Notes: generated from the letters alone by a model not told the origin. Shown: positions 1 to 9,012, counted from the stretch's first letter. The stretch is DNA of 64,000 nt from Myxococcales bacterium (GCA_016191785.1 JACPVJ010000172.1:37056-101055); one strand, 5' to 3'. A program made the numbers and translations.

Positions 1-2
1 GC

Positions 3-476
3 GCCCGCGAGGCCCCCGAGGCCGTGCTCAGCCCGGATGGCAGTCTCGAGCACGCGAACGCATCGGCCAAAGAGCCCGAGGCCCGCGACGCCCTCCGAGA
101 GATGGTCCGCCGCATCGATCGCGCTCGGACCGGCGCGGTTCGCCAGAACGCCGACGAGGCCTCGCTTCTCTGGGAGGCGATGGTCGCGGGGCGCTGGTCG
201 CTGCTCGATCACTTCGACACCGATGGGCGCCGCTACGTCGTTGCCCGGGTGAACGAGGCCGTCACCAATCCCCTCGCGGACCTGAGCGAGCGTGAGCGTC
301 AGGTGATGGGCCTGGCCGCCAACGGTCGCTCGAACAAGCTCATCGCCTACGAGCTCGGGGTCGCCGAATCCACCGTATCCACGCTGCTCTCGCGGGCTCA
401 GAGGAAGCTCGGCGCGGCCGATCGCGTGGACCTGATCCGTGTCTACTTGCAGCACTGCTGGAGGCTCGGGCCGTGA
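3..476 (+). CDS. LuxR-type HTH regulator, 5' end cut by window edge
   Basis: The frame is open to the first base, so the real start probably lies outside the window; an internal GTG at 24 would give 150 residues. The C-terminal ~65 residues form a LuxR/GerE helix-turn-helix: LSERERQVMGLAANG, then KLIAYELGVAESTVSTLLSRAQRKL. The N-terminal part (LLDHFDTDGRRYVVAR) matches no receiver or autoinducer domain but recurs in the protein at 20801-21232. It is probably a DNA-binding transcription regulator. Its stop overlaps the next gene's GTG start by four bases (GTGA), so the two are likely co-translated. The target is unknown. Confidence 0.8.
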   Translation, partial: AREAPEAVLSPDGSLEHANASAKEPEARDALREMVRRIDRARTGAVRQNADEASLLWEAMVAGRWSLLDHFDTDGRRYVVARVNEAVTNPLADLSERERQVMGLAANGRSNKLIAYELGVAESTVSTLLSRAQRKLGAADRVDLIRVYLQHCWRLGP

Positions 477-769
477 TCCCCAAAGCGCCGCCGCGGTCGC
501 TGCGCGTGAAGCGCGCCCGTGCCGGTTCCGAACGCGTCTACATCTTCAGCTATCCCATCGAGGCCCCGCCGGTTGCGGCTCTGACCCCCGCCGAGCTCGC
601 CGTGGTCCAATTGGTGGTCGGAGGGCAGAGCCGTCGTGAGATCGCCGAGTCCCGAGGCGTCGCGCTCTCGACGGTGCACAAGCAGATCGAGAGCGCCTAC
701 AAGAAGCTCGGCGTGGGCAGCCGGTCCGAGCTGGCCGCGAAGCTGTTCGGTGGTCGTGACGATGGCTGA
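473..769 (+). CDS. Small LuxR-type HTH protein
   Basis: This 98-residue protein is essentially only a LuxR/GerE DNA-binding domain (residues ~37-95: LTPAELAVVQLVVGG, REIAESRGVALSTVHKQI, KLGVGSRSEL) after a short basic N-terminus and a FSYPIE segment. It has no sensor or receiver domain, so any signal must come from a partner, most simply the overlapping upstream LuxR protein. GTG start 473 overlaps the upstream stop (GTGA), and its own stop overlaps the ATG of the next gene. The protein at 20526-20804 has the same length, layout and C-terminal KLGVGSR motif. Confidence 0.85.
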   Translation: MIPKAPPRSLRVKRARAGSERVYIFSYPIEAPPVAALTPAELAVVQLVVGGQSRREIAESRGVALSTVHKQIESAYKKLGVGSRSELAAKLFGGRDDG

Positions 770-1469
770 TCCCCCTCGTGGGCTGACCCTCGCGTGCTGC
801 GCCCTGGCCTTCGGTTGCGCTCGGAGGCCTGCTTCCTCCGAGGCGAGCTCGCCGAGACCATCGCCTTCGCCGACCGCGGCGACGTTGGCGGTCGCACCGC
901 CCGCGCCCGCGCCCACTCCGGGTCGCTCGGCCTGCGAGGGCGCGCGCCTCGACTTGCTCGCGGCCATCGCCGATCCGAGCTGCCGCATCGGCGAAGACGA
1001 AGCGAGTGCGCTGCGAGCCGTGCTCGAGGACCCAGCCCAGGCGCCCCTCCGGGTCGAGGCCGAGGCGCTCTCCGACGGGCGCGTCCGAGTGCGGATCCGA
1101 AACACCGGCAGCGCCGCGCAGCGCCTGCCGCTGCTAGTGCACTCCCATCTCGACAACTTCAGCGTGAAGGCTGGGGACCGCCCGCTTGCCGCCCCTCGAC
1201 CCGCGTGGCCGGCCGGCTTCTCGTTCGAGACCGGGCGCATGCTCGTCAAGATCGTGCTGCCGCCGGCCGGCGTCGCCGAAGCAACCGTCGAGATCGATCC
1301 GCAGCTGGTCGGCTACGAACGCGGGCACTGCCCGCCGAATGCCAAGTGTCCCGAGGTGACCGTCGCCAAGGGGCGACTTTCGCCCGGTGAGGTCCGACTG
1401 AGGCTCCGCACGCCGCTCTACTCGATTCGCGCCGATCTGGTGGCCGAGGTCGCCTGGAAGGCGCCCTGA
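762..1469 (+). CDS. Hypothetical secreted lipoprotein
   Basis: ATG 762 lies inside the end of the LuxR gene (8-base overlap), so it is probably in the same transcript. The 235-residue product starts with a hydrophobic segment ending ALAFGC, which looks like a lipobox, followed by a Ser/Pro/Ala tether to about residue 55. The rest is a small globular domain with four cysteines and beta-rich stretches (VRVRIRNTGSAAQRLPLLVHSHLDNF). The first half of this domain resembles proteins that bracket a modifiable charge or ligand, but I recognise no family. An envelope location is inferred from the signal only. Confidence 0.75.
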   Translation: MADPPRGLTLACCALAFGCARRPASSEASSPRPSPSPTAATLAVAPPAPAPTPGRSACEGARLDLLAAIADPSCRIGEDEASALRAVLEDPAQAPLRVEAEALSDGRVRVRIRNTGSAAQRLPLLVHSHLDNFSVKAGDRPLAAPRPAWPAGFSFETGRMLVKIVLPPAGVAEATVEIDPQLVGYERGHCPPNAKCPEVTVAKGRLSPGEVRLRLRTPLYSIRADLVAEVAWKAP

Positions 1470-1515
1470 GGTCGGACCAAGGCGGCACGGGGCGTGCAGT
1501 GTGCTGCTCCTCGTG

Positions 1516-2325
1516 ATGAACACCCGACAAAAGAGCCAGTCTCCTTCGGCGTTGGCGGGGCCCTCCGGATCCCGTCTGGATCGATCCGGACGCGCGCTGC
1601 TCGCTCTGCTCGGCGCAGTCGGCCTGGCCTGCTCGGCGGCACCCGAAGACTCGTTGGCTGAAGAGCCCGAGCTCGTCACGCCCGCCGGCGAGAACCTGAG
1701 CGGCTGCCACGGCAAGGCGGCGTCGAGCATCCCCGCCTCGGGGGTCTACGTGCTCACCACGTTTGGTGGTCCGTCGGAGCCTCAACCCTTGGCGTGCGGC
1801 GGTCACTCCAAGTCCGGTAGCTGGTACTACGCGGCGTCGAAGCAGCGCTACGGGTGCGGAGCGCGGATTGCCATCGAGGCCAACGGGAAGTGCGTGGTCG
1901 CCCAGACCGACGACTACGGTCCCGACGTGTGCGTCGAGAAGGCCGTGGGCATGCCGGTGATGGACGTCTCGCCGCTGGTCAGCAAGCACCTGTTCGGGAC
2001 CAAGAGCCTCGGCTGGTCCGATCGGAAGAAGGTCACGGTCGAAGAGGTGCCCGACGGCACCCCGCTCGGCCCGTGCACCGACGATGGCGGCGGCTCGGGC
2101 GGCACCGGCGGATCGGGTGGCTCGACCGGCGGCACGGGTGGCTCGAGCAGCGGCGGGTCCGGCGGCAACGGCGGCGGCGGCCAGAAGTGCACGAGCGACG
2201 GCGCGTGCAATCCCGGCAACGACGGCTCGGGGCTGATTTGCGTCTCCGGTCAGTGCGTCCCCGGCTGCAAGACCAACGCGCAGTGCCCGGGCGTCACGAC
2301 CTGCAAGAACGGCCAGTGCGGTTGA
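1516..2325 (+). CDS. Lipoprotein with RlpA/expansin-like double-psi barrel and Cys-rich tail
   Basis: ATG 1516 gives 269 residues; GTG 1501 is an alternative that adds five. The signal peptide ends LLGAVGLAC. Residues ~60-165 resemble an RlpA/expansin-type double-psi beta barrel: CGARIAIEANGKCVVAQTDD, YGPD, then MDVSPLVSKHLFG. A Gly/Ser/Thr tether (~185-220) leads to a small cysteine module (CTSDGACNPG ... CVSGQCVPGC ... CKNGQCG). Family members bind or act on peptidoglycan or other polysaccharides. The catalytic state cannot be judged here. Confidence 0.75.
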   Translation: MNTRQKSQSPSALAGPSGSRLDRSGRALLALLGAVGLACSAAPEDSLAEEPELVTPAGENLSGCHGKAASSIPASGVYVLTTFGGPSEPQPLACGGHSKSGSWYYAASKQRYGCGARIAIEANGKCVVAQTDDYGPDVCVEKAVGMPVMDVSPLVSKHLFGTKSLGWSDRKKVTVEEVPDGTPLGPCTDDGGGSGGTGGSGGSTGGTGGSSSGGSGGNGGGGQKCTSDGACNPGNDGSGLICVSGQCVPGCKTNAQCPGVTTCKNGQCG

Positions 2326-2340
2326 CCCGGTCCCGCCGGC

Positions 2341-4110
2341 TCAGTGCTGCGCGAACCCGGTGTCGATCGCCTCGCAACTGCCGCTCGCGAGCCAAGTCGA
2401 GAAGCAGTGGGCCACTGCCTTCTGCGAATACTCTTGCACGATCAGCGCGCCGTGACGCGAGCCCGCCGGAACTTCATCCATCGGGCACTGGAGCAAGACG
2501 CGCGTCGCTTTCTTGCCTGCGGCGTCGAAGGCGAAGCCGTCCTTGGTCGGCAGGGTGACCTCGGTCATGCCAGGCACCGGGTGCTGGGTCGGCTTGGCCA
2601 GCGCCGCGCCGAAGGCCCGGGCCCACTGATCGCTGGAAGGCTCGGGGATCACCGGATCCGCGATGGCCTGCCAGAACATCGCGGGGCGGGGCCGCTGACC
2701 CCGATCTTCGACGCGCTGGGCATAGGCCAGCGGATCGGCGCCGTCCAAGATGACCTCCGCCAGGCCGAGCAGCGTCTCGCGCTCGGGCGTGGGGCGATTC
2801 ACGATGTTCGAGACCATCAGCGAGAACAGACCCTTCGACACGATCTCGGGATAGCCCCCGGCGGCTACGAACAGCGCTGCGGCGTTCACGCTCTTGGTGG
2901 TGGCAAACGTCATGCTGCCGGAGATGCCGCCGAGTGACAGCCCCATGTAGAAGCCGCGCGTTGCGTCCAGCGCGCCCTTGCCCAGCGCCGGCTCGAGCGC
3001 GACGTTCAGCGCCGCGATGCCGGTGAACACCGCCATGTGATCGGCCACGGCTTGGCGGAAGTTGTCGCGGGTCTTGGCCAGGTCGTCGAAGTTCACGAAA
3101 TCCAGGTCGGTGCCGCCCGCGCCCAGCGCCCGATCGCCGTGATACGGCAGGTCGATGGCGACGATGGCGAAGCCGGCCTCCGCCAGCGGTCGGGCCAGCT
3201 GGAAGAAGTCGGTCTTCTTCTGACCGCCACCGTGCTGAAAGAGCACGAACGGAAAGGGGGCCGTGCCCTTGGCCGGCAGCGCGACCACGAAGCCGGGTTT
3301 CGTGACGCCGACTGGCTTGGGCGCTTCGTCGTCGCCGTTCTCGAAGACCCCGCTCGCGTTGGCGTACGCTGGCAACTCCAAGATCCCGCTGGCGGCGGCG
3401 GGGGCCAGCGCTGCGACGACGTCGGCCGGGGGCGCCGCTTCTCCGAAAGACGCCAGCGTCCGCGCCTCGACCTTGGCGACCTTCAGCACTGGCGTCTTCA
3501 AAACGCGATCGTACAGGCGCGCCAGATCGCGCGGGGTCGTCGCGATGCGAAACGGCACTGCCAAGGTCACATCGGCGCTGTCCGGCAACGCGGCCTTGGC
3601 CTCGGCGTAGGCGGCCTGCTCACCGCACGCGCCGAGCACGCGGGCGTCGGCGGGGGCCTTCACCGCCAGAATCACCTCGTCCACCCCGGGAGGAACCGGA
3701 TCGCGCGGCTGCACCACCAGCGTCGTGCCCTCTTCCGACAGGGTCGCGCTGAAGGTCGCCCCCAGGTCCTCGAAGTCGCCGCCGTCGCGCTTGCCGAACA
3801 GCGAGAGCGCGGTCGCGTCCGTGCTCGACGCCGACCCGGCGAGCGGGAGCACGAGGGTCGGCCGCGCGGGCCAGCCGTCGATCAGCGCGAGCTGCTCGGC
3901 CCACTGGGGCTTCACCTCCGACACCATCGCCACGGCGAAGTCGTTCTCGGGCGGGGCGAGCTTCGCACCCTTGTGCCAAGCCGGCGTGGGGAAGGCCAAG
4001 ACCTTCGACGTGTCGGCGCAGGCGCTGCTGCCGGGCGAGTCGTCAGACCCGCCGCAGGCCGTCACCAGCGCAGTGAAGAGCAGCACCCAGGCGCGGTCTC
4101 CGTGCAGCAT
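2341..4110 (-). CDS. Alpha/beta hydrolase lipoprotein (bacterial lipase-like)
   Basis: The start is placed at ATG 4110, where a signal peptide with lipobox LVTAC begins; nine further residues are open upstream. The 589-residue product has an N-terminal beta-rich half of the kind seen in exported bacterial lipases, then an alpha/beta hydrolase core: oxyanion region FVLFQHGGGQKK, strand GFAIVAIDLPYHGD, and nucleophile elbow GLSLGG near residue 390. It likely hydrolyses esters or lipids at the cell surface; the substrate is unknown. It lies downstream of the minus-strand IgGFc-type gene, separated by a strong hairpin, so it may have its own promoter. Confidence 0.8.
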   Translation of the reverse strand: MLHGDRAWVLLFTALVTACGGSDDSPGSSACADTSKVLAFPTPAWHKGAKLAPPENDFAVAMVSEVKPQWAEQLALIDGWPARPTLVLPLAGSASSTDATALSLFGKRDGGDFEDLGATFSATLSEEGTTLVVQPRDPVPPGVDEVILAVKAPADARVLGACGEQAAYAEAKAALPDSADVTLAVPFRIATTPRDLARLYDRVLKTPVLKVAKVEARTLASFGEAAPPADVVAALAPAAASGILELPAYANASGVFENGDDEAPKPVGVTKPGFVVALPAKGTAPFPFVLFQHGGGQKKTDFFQLARPLAEAGFAIVAIDLPYHGDRALGAGGTDLDFVNFDDLAKTRDNFRQAVADHMAVFTGIAALNVALEPALGKGALDATRGFYMGLSLGGISGSMTFATTKSVNAAALFVAAGGYPEIVSKGLFSLMVSNIVNRPTPERETLLGLAEVILDGADPLAYAQRVEDRGQRPRPAMFWQAIADPVIPEPSSDQWARAFGAALAKPTQHPVPGMTEVTLPTKDGFAFDAAGKKATRVLLQCPMDEVPAGSRHGALIVQEYSQKAVAHCFSTWLASGSCEAIDTGFAQH

Positions 4111-4195
4111 TTCGTGGGAAGAATGCCCGAGGCCCACCCCGATGCCAACCTGCTCGCGGGCGAATTGGGCTGCGGAGCCAGAGCACCAAAGGCGA

Positions 4196-4229
4196 AGGCG
4201 CGCCCCACTCCCAAAGCGGGGGCGCGCCT
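4196..4229 (-). terminator. Hairpin after minus-strand IgGFc-type gene
   Basis: Perfect 11-bp inverted repeat: AGGCGCGCCCC at 4196-4206 pairs with GGGGCGCGCCT at 4219-4229 across a 12-base loop. It starts 21 bases after the stop of the minus-strand gene ending at 4250. On that strand the stem is followed only by TTTGG, so the U-tract is weak. It is probably a transcription terminator or mRNA-end structure. Confidence 0.55.
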
Positions 4230-4249
4230 CGCGAAGAAGAAGAACGCCG

Positions 4250-6061
4250 TCAGTAGACGGTCGGGTTGAGGGTGCCCAGGTTCAGCCCGCCCGGGTACAT
4301 GTAGCTGGTCCAGTCCCCGTACCCGTAGACGGTGATGCCGAAGGGCTTCCCGGCCGTGGCGCGGTGCACGCTGTTCGGTCCGAGCTTGTGGTGCGCGGCG
4401 GCGTAGCCGCTCTTGCCAATGGGCACGAAGCCCGCGACCGGCTCGCCGTCGATGCTGACCGACTCGCCGACCCGCGCGATCACGTCCACCCAGCTGACGT
4501 CGTAGTTGTCGGGCGCGAGGAAGGTGTACTCGTTGCGGTACTGCCCGCTCGGAATCGCCATCGACTGGGCCGGGTCGCCCCGCACGCTGTCGTCGGCGTT
4601 GGCGTCGGTGCCGTGCATGAACTGCGCGACCAAGAGCGGCTTGTTAGCCAGCACGTGCACGTCTTCGCGGACATAGCGGATCTCGAGGGGTGGGGACTTG
4701 GCGCCCAGCGTCACGGGCTCGTGGATTGGCGGGTCGAACACGATCGTCGTCTCGTCCTCGACGGCGGCGATCCGCAGCGTGTGCTGGGCGTTCTTGTTGG
4801 GGCCGGCGGGAGGTGAGGGCACCGCCACCAGGTATTCTCGGCCCAGGGTCTCGATCGGCAGCACGACCTCTTCGACGTGGTCGCAGGCCTGGGTCTCTGG
4901 TGCGGGCACGTTCGCGCAGCCGTTGCCCGCGATCACTTGCACCGGCTTGGTCGCCTCGATCAACGTTCCGCTGATGTCCGACCCCGGGTTCTGAAAGCAG
5001 AAGGGGCCGCCTTGCATGTTGGCGATCACCTGCACCACGTCGCCGCGGTTCAGGTTCGCCCAGCCTTGACCGGTCGAATCGAAGCCCCCACCGGGCAAGA
5101 TGGTCCCTTGCGGTGAGAGCTTCACCTCGGTGTCGTCGGCGACGGCCGTGATGGTGAAGAAGGCGGGCTTGCAGCCGAGGGTCGGCCAGGTGATCGGCCG
5201 GTACTTGCGACGCAAGGCGTGGGCGGGCAAGAGCAGCGAAGCGTCGTTCGAGTACGAGAAGCACCCGGTGTCGTTCGGGTCCGGGCACTCGGCCGGCGGC
5301 GGCGCCAGCTTGTAGTCCAGCGGGTTGAATTGATAGACCGCAATGGGTCGGTTGCTGCGCACGCGATATGCGCCGTGCTTGACCAGCTTGCTGTCGCCGG
5401 GCGGTTGGGGCTGACCCATGAAGTTCGGGTCCGGCCCCTTGAGCTCGGGCACCCACGGCAGCTTGACCACCTCGAGCTTGCTGGGCGCGACATCCAGCTT
5501 GGCGACCTCTTCGTCGCCGCGGGTGACGATCACCTCGGCGTTGGTCTCGCCCAGATTCGCCAGCGCGATGCCGAACTCGAAGCCCTTCCAGATGCCGTTG
5601 TTGAGCGTCACCGTGGGGTAGTAGTCGCAACCGACGTAGCTCTCGCCCAGCGCGCCCCACGAGCAGGCGCCCTGACAGCCGCGGGGCGTGCAGGTCATGC
5701 CTTGCGCGGCATCGCAGGTGTACTGCTCGTAGCCCGTGCCGTCGGGTCGACAGACCGTGGCCTGTCCATTCTCGCACGTGCCCGTGCCCGGCACGCAGCT
5801 CACGCAGCCCGCGCCCTGGTGACAGGTCTGGCCGCTGTCGGCGCAGTTCCGCTTCACCTTCGGATCGGAGCAGCTGACTGCCACGTCGCCGTTGCAGGTG
5901 AATCCCTCGCCCCCGGTCGGGCACAGGCTGATGTTCGGAGCGGCCGCCGGCGTGGCCCCGAGGTCGTCCTCGGCCCAGGCGCACGCGCCGACCAGCCCCA
6001 CCGCTCCGAGGATCACGCCCCCCTGTGCCAGCCGCCGACCGATTCGCCGAATCCCGTTCAT
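4250..6061 (-). CDS. IgGFc-binding-type lipoprotein (paralogue 1)
   Basis: ATG 6061 gives 603 residues and a signal peptide with lipobox VGLVGAC; a longer frame upstream lacks a credible signal. Residues ~30-135 are a cysteine-rich block (CNGDVAVSCSD, CHQGAGCVSCVPGTGTC, CTPRGCQGAC). The remainder matches the IgGFc-binding family N-terminal type (Pfam IgGFc_binding): VGCDYYPTVTLNN, LANLGETNAEVIV, RPIAVYQFNPL, SLLLPAHALRRKY, then WVDVIARVG and a TVYGYGDW end. The family name comes from mucus glycoproteins; in myxobacteria the role is unknown, probably surface adhesion. It is divergent from paralogue 2 and shares a promoter element with it. Confidence 0.85.
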   Translation of the reverse strand: MNGIRRIGRRLAQGGVILGAVGLVGACAWAEDDLGATPAAAPNISLCPTGGEGFTCNGDVAVSCSDPKVKRNCADSGQTCHQGAGCVSCVPGTGTCENGQATVCRPDGTGYEQYTCDAAQGMTCTPRGCQGACSWGALGESYVGCDYYPTVTLNNGIWKGFEFGIALANLGETNAEVIVTRGDEEVAKLDVAPSKLEVVKLPWVPELKGPDPNFMGQPQPPGDSKLVKHGAYRVRSNRPIAVYQFNPLDYKLAPPPAECPDPNDTGCFSYSNDASLLLPAHALRRKYRPITWPTLGCKPAFFTITAVADDTEVKLSPQGTILPGGGFDSTGQGWANLNRGDVVQVIANMQGGPFCFQNPGSDISGTLIEATKPVQVIAGNGCANVPAPETQACDHVEEVVLPIETLGREYLVAVPSPPAGPNKNAQHTLRIAAVEDETTIVFDPPIHEPVTLGAKSPPLEIRYVREDVHVLANKPLLVAQFMHGTDANADDSVRGDPAQSMAIPSGQYRNEYTFLAPDNYDVSWVDVIARVGESVSIDGEPVAGFVPIGKSGYAAAHHKLGPNSVHRATAGKPFGITVYGYGDWTSYMYPGGLNLGTLNPTVY

Positions 6062-6086
6062 CCCGTGCCTCCCTTGGCTGGCCCGT

Positions 6087-6122
6087 GAGTGGGTGCGACC
6101 GCGGAAAGCGGGTGGAAAAATC
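6087..6122 (-). promoter_or_regulatory. Shared bipartite promoter-like element, IgGFc paralogue 1
   Basis: Read on the minus strand: GATTTTTCCACCCGC (6122-6108), 15 bases, CCACTC (6092-6087), then 25 bases to ATG 6061. The same two boxes with the same spacer occur upstream of the two paralogues. The geometry suits an alternative-sigma -35/-10 pair; a repressor or activator site is the alternative. Confidence 0.55.
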
Positions 6123-6151
6123 CTGGGCGTTCGACCGCGCTGGTCGCTCGC

Positions 6152-6189
6152 GATAAATTTCCACCCGCTCGAGGGGTGCGTCGCCACTC
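6152..6189 (+). promoter_or_regulatory. Shared bipartite promoter-like element, IgGFc paralogue 2
   Basis: GATAAATTTCCACCCGC (6152-6168), a 15-base spacer and CCACTC (6184-6189), then 45 bases to ATG 6235. The left box faces its divergent partner, so 6107-6118 and 6158-6169 form a perfect 12-bp inverted repeat across the intergenic region. Confidence 0.55.
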
Positions 6190-6234
6190 GGCAAGCACGA
6201 GGCTGGTCTGGACCCGGCCTCCTGCGAGGAAGTC

Positions 6235-7992
6235 ATGAAGATTCGTCTCGATCTGGGGATGTGGTTCTTGCCGGCCGGCGTCGCGCTGGCGCTCGCTTCG
6301 AGCTGCGCGGCTACCGACGACGTGGTGGCCCAGACCGACCCCGGCGCCGACGCGGCCCTCGGCGGGGCTGCCGGTGCGGGTGGAGGCGGCGGTGGCGGTG
6401 CCGCGCCGAGTGACGCCGGGCTCGACATCCCGCTGACCGATGCGCCGGTGGGTGAGACCTGCGAACAGGCGATGGCCGCGAAGAACAGCTACGGCTGCGA
6501 GTACTACGCGCTGCAGGTGGACACCATCAACGACCCGAACGGAGGCTACGGCCTACCGGGCGCGTGCTACGCGGTGTTCGTCGCGAATCGCGGGCTCGCC
6601 CCGGTGAAGATCGACGTGTCGCGCACCGGCAGCACCATCACGGGCACCGACTTCATCCGCATCCCGAAGGGGCAAGGCGCCGGCATCGTCTACGACAAGT
6701 ACGACCCGGTCGCGGGCCTGCCGCCGAACGAGGTCGCCATCCTGTTCCTGTCGCACGGGACGCCGCCCAAGAAGATGACCTGCCCGGTGACGCCCGCCGT
6801 GACCGAGCACAGCGGTGTCTTCGGCACCGGCGTCGGCAACGCATTCCACATCGAGACCAGCGCCCCCGTCGTCGCCTACCAGATGTTCCCGTACGGCGGT
6901 GGCGCCGTCGCTGCGACCAGCGCTTCCCTGCTGCTCCCCACCAGCGCGTGGGACGGCAACTACGTCGCGATCAACGCGTACAAGCAGAGCACGGTGCACC
7001 CGGACCAAGCCAAGCCGTCTCTCGACATCGTGGCTCGAGCGGACGACACCACCGTCAAGATCAAGCCCAACGTGGCGATCGAAGCCGGCAAGGGCGTGGT
7101 CGGCTCGAGCGCCGGTCAGGTCGTCGAGTACAAGCTGAATCGCGGGCAATACGTCCAGTTCACCCAGGGGCCCGAGCTCACGGGCAGCGCGATCCAAGCC
7201 GACAAGCCGGTGGGCGTGTTCGGCGGCGCCACCTGCATCAACGTGCCGGCCGACAAAGAGGCGTGCGACACCGCGCAGCAGCAGATCTTGCCCGTGAAGC
7301 AGCTCGGCCACGAGTACGCTGCCGTGCGCTACAAGGCGCGCAGACTGGGGCTCGACCCGGTGGAAGAGAGCGTGCCGTGGCGGCTCGTGGGCACGGTCGA
7401 CGGCACCACGCTCACCTATTCGCCGGCCGCCCCGGCCGGCGCCCCCACCACCCTCGCGCGCGGTCAGGTGGTCGAGCTCTGGACCAAGGATGCCTTCGTG
7501 GTGAAGAGCCAAGACGCCGACCACCCGTTCTACGTCGGCGCCTACATGACGGGCGGCAACGACTTCCTCGGTGAGGGCGATCCCGAGTGGGTCAACGTCG
7601 TGCCGGTCGGCCAGTACCTCGACAGCTACGTGTTCTTCACCGACCCGACCTACCCCGAGACCAGCCTGGTGGTGGTGCGACAGAAGGACGACCAGGGGGC
7701 GTTCCAAGACGTCGAGCTCGCCTGCATGGGCACGCTCACCGGCTGGCAGGCGATCGGCGACTACGAGTACACCCGCGTCACGCTGGTGACCGGCAAGTTC
7801 GAGGGCCAGTCGGGCTGCGCCAACGGCCGGCAGGTGATGAAGAGCAAGGCGCCGTTCACCACCACGGTCTGGGGCTGGGGCTCGGTGACCTTCGGCCCGG
7901 CCGACATCTACACGGCCTACGTCTCCTACGCTTACCCCGCCGGCATGGGCACCAAGCTGATCAACAAGGTCGAGATCCCAGTGGTGAAGTAG
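6235..7992 (+). CDS. IgGFc-binding-type lipoprotein (paralogue 2)
   Basis: ATG 6235 follows a GAGGAA ribosome-binding site. The 585-residue product has a signal peptide ending ALASSC, a short Gly-rich tether (~45-60), then one long IgGFc-binding-type region: YGCEYYALQVDT, CYAVFVANRGLAPVKIDV, APVVAYQMFPYG, SLLLPTSAWDGNYV, FVVKSQDADHPFYVGAYMTG, SYVFFTDPTYPETSLVVVR, TVWGWGSV. It is much closer to paralogue 3 at 41629-43527 than to its neighbour. It is presumably tethered to the outer membrane and displayed. A copy-specific role cannot be read from sequence. Confidence 0.87.
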   Translation: MKIRLDLGMWFLPAGVALALASSCAATDDVVAQTDPGADAALGGAAGAGGGGGGGAAPSDAGLDIPLTDAPVGETCEQAMAAKNSYGCEYYALQVDTINDPNGGYGLPGACYAVFVANRGLAPVKIDVSRTGSTITGTDFIRIPKGQGAGIVYDKYDPVAGLPPNEVAILFLSHGTPPKKMTCPVTPAVTEHSGVFGTGVGNAFHIETSAPVVAYQMFPYGGGAVAATSASLLLPTSAWDGNYVAINAYKQSTVHPDQAKPSLDIVARADDTTVKIKPNVAIEAGKGVVGSSAGQVVEYKLNRGQYVQFTQGPELTGSAIQADKPVGVFGGATCINVPADKEACDTAQQQILPVKQLGHEYAAVRYKARRLGLDPVEESVPWRLVGTVDGTTLTYSPAAPAGAPTTLARGQVVELWTKDAFVVKSQDADHPFYVGAYMTGGNDFLGEGDPEWVNVVPVGQYLDSYVFFTDPTYPETSLVVVRQKDDQGAFQDVELACMGTLTGWQAIGDYEYTRVTLVTGKFEGQSGCANGRQVMKSKAPFTTTVWGWGSVTFGPADIYTAYVSYAYPAGMGTKLINKVEIPVVK

Positions 7993-8014
7993 GTGCCTCC
8001 ACTCCCGCTTCGCG

Positions 8015-8095
8015 CGTGCCCCGCATGGATTGCCGGAATGGTGGACAAGTCGTGAGGGTCACGCGACGTGCCCCGCATGGATTGTCCGAATGGTG
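8015..8095 (+). repeat. Two direct copies of a 29-bp element
   Basis: 8015-8043 and 8067-8095 are near-identical 29-base stretches that begin CGTGCCCCGCATGGATTG and end GAATGGTG, with two mismatches and a 52-base period. They lie between the IgGFc-type gene and the next lipoprotein gene. They could be operator half-sites or a small local duplication. Confidence 0.6.
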
Positions 8096-8205
8096 CGCGG
8101 TGCCCCTACTCGTCGCCGCTTCGCGCCGCCGGGCTCCCCGTCGGGATTTCCTTTGGACGTCCGACTCGGAGCATGTGACCCTGGCAATGGGCCGGTGCGG
8201 GACGC

Positions 8206-8991
8206 ATGAGGTACTTTTGCGCAGTTGGGGTGGTGGGCGCCTTCTGCGCTGCCGCGTGCGGCGGCAGCGATTCCGCGCCCGACCCATGGCACTTCGGTGG
8301 TGCGAGCGGCGGCGAGAGCGGTAGCGGCGGAGCGGTCGGCGGGCAGGGTGGCACGGGCGCGAGCGGCGGGGCGAGCGGCGGCAGTGGCGGTGCAAGTACT
8401 ACCGGCGGCGGCAGCGGCGGAGCAAGCGGTGGCGGTGGTGCCGGCAGCGATGGTGGGAGCGTTGGCACTGGCGGCGCGAGTGCCAGCGGCGGGAGTGGTG
8501 GGAGTGCCGGTAGCGGTGCGAGCGGTGGGAGTAGCGGCAGCGGCGGGAGCGGCGGTGGTACCGGTGGTACCGGTGGTACCGGTGGTACCGGTGGCACCGG
8601 TGCAATGTGCAACGTGCTGACTCCGTCGGGCGCGTTCGTTGTGCCGACCCAGGGCACGGGAAGCCAACCAAGTCCGCAGGGTGGTGCCGTTCCGTCCGGA
8701 ACCTATGTGCTCACAGCATTGACCGTCTATCCACCGGCTACGCCCGGCACGACCCCCACCAGGGGAGTCTTCGTGTTCGGCGCGACGAGCTATGAGGAGG
8801 CGACACAGCAGACGGCCTCGGGCGTCATTTCACGCCGAAAGGGCTCATGGAGTACGGGGGGAAGCACGTTGACCGCCACCGTCGCATGCCCCTTCAACTC
8901 GACCGAGTACTACGGCTACACGTACGCGAACGACGCGCTCGAGGTCATCAACGCGTCCAGCAAGGTCGTCGCGACCTGGACGAAGCAATAG
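8206..8991 (+). CDS. Gly/Ser-tethered lipoprotein, unknown globular domain
   Basis: ATG 8206 begins a signal peptide with a lipobox-like end, AFCAAAC. About residues 25-130 are a very long Gly/Ser/Ala/Thr tether with almost no other residues, partly built from perfect 9-base tandem repeats. The C-terminal ~130 residues are a small domain (LTPSGAFVVPTQG, GTYVLTALTVYPP, YYGYTYANDALEVI) that looks like a beta-sandwich or lipocalin-like fold; I do not recognise it. Anchored display at the cell surface is inferred. A nested hairpin follows the stop. Confidence 0.8.
   Translation: MRYFCAVGVVGAFCAAACGGSDSAPDPWHFGGASGGESGSGGAVGGQGGTGASGGASGGSGGASTTGGGSGGASGGGGAGSDGGSVGTGGASASGGSGGSAGSGASGGSSGSGGSGGGTGGTGGTGGTGGTGAMCNVLTPSGAFVVPTQGTGSQPSPQGGAVPSGTYVLTALTVYPPATPGTTPTRGVFVFGATSYEEATQQTASGVISRRKGSWSTGGSTLTATVACPFNSTEYYGYTYANDALEVINASSKVVATWTKQ
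8554..8598 (+). repeat. 9-bp tandem repeat in coding sequence
   Basis: Four perfect copies of GGTGGTACC (8554-8589) and a fifth copy GGTGGCACC, each coding Gly-Gly-Thr in the tether of the lipoprotein. Slippage here would change tether length by three residues without a frameshift. Confidence 0.85.
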
Positions 8992-9012
8992 GCTGGCGTC
9001 GGCGCTGAGACG

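Noticed and set aside
8554..8598. CRISPR-like array
   Set aside because: Units are 9 bases without spacers and code Gly-Gly-Thr in frame; it is a coding microsatellite.
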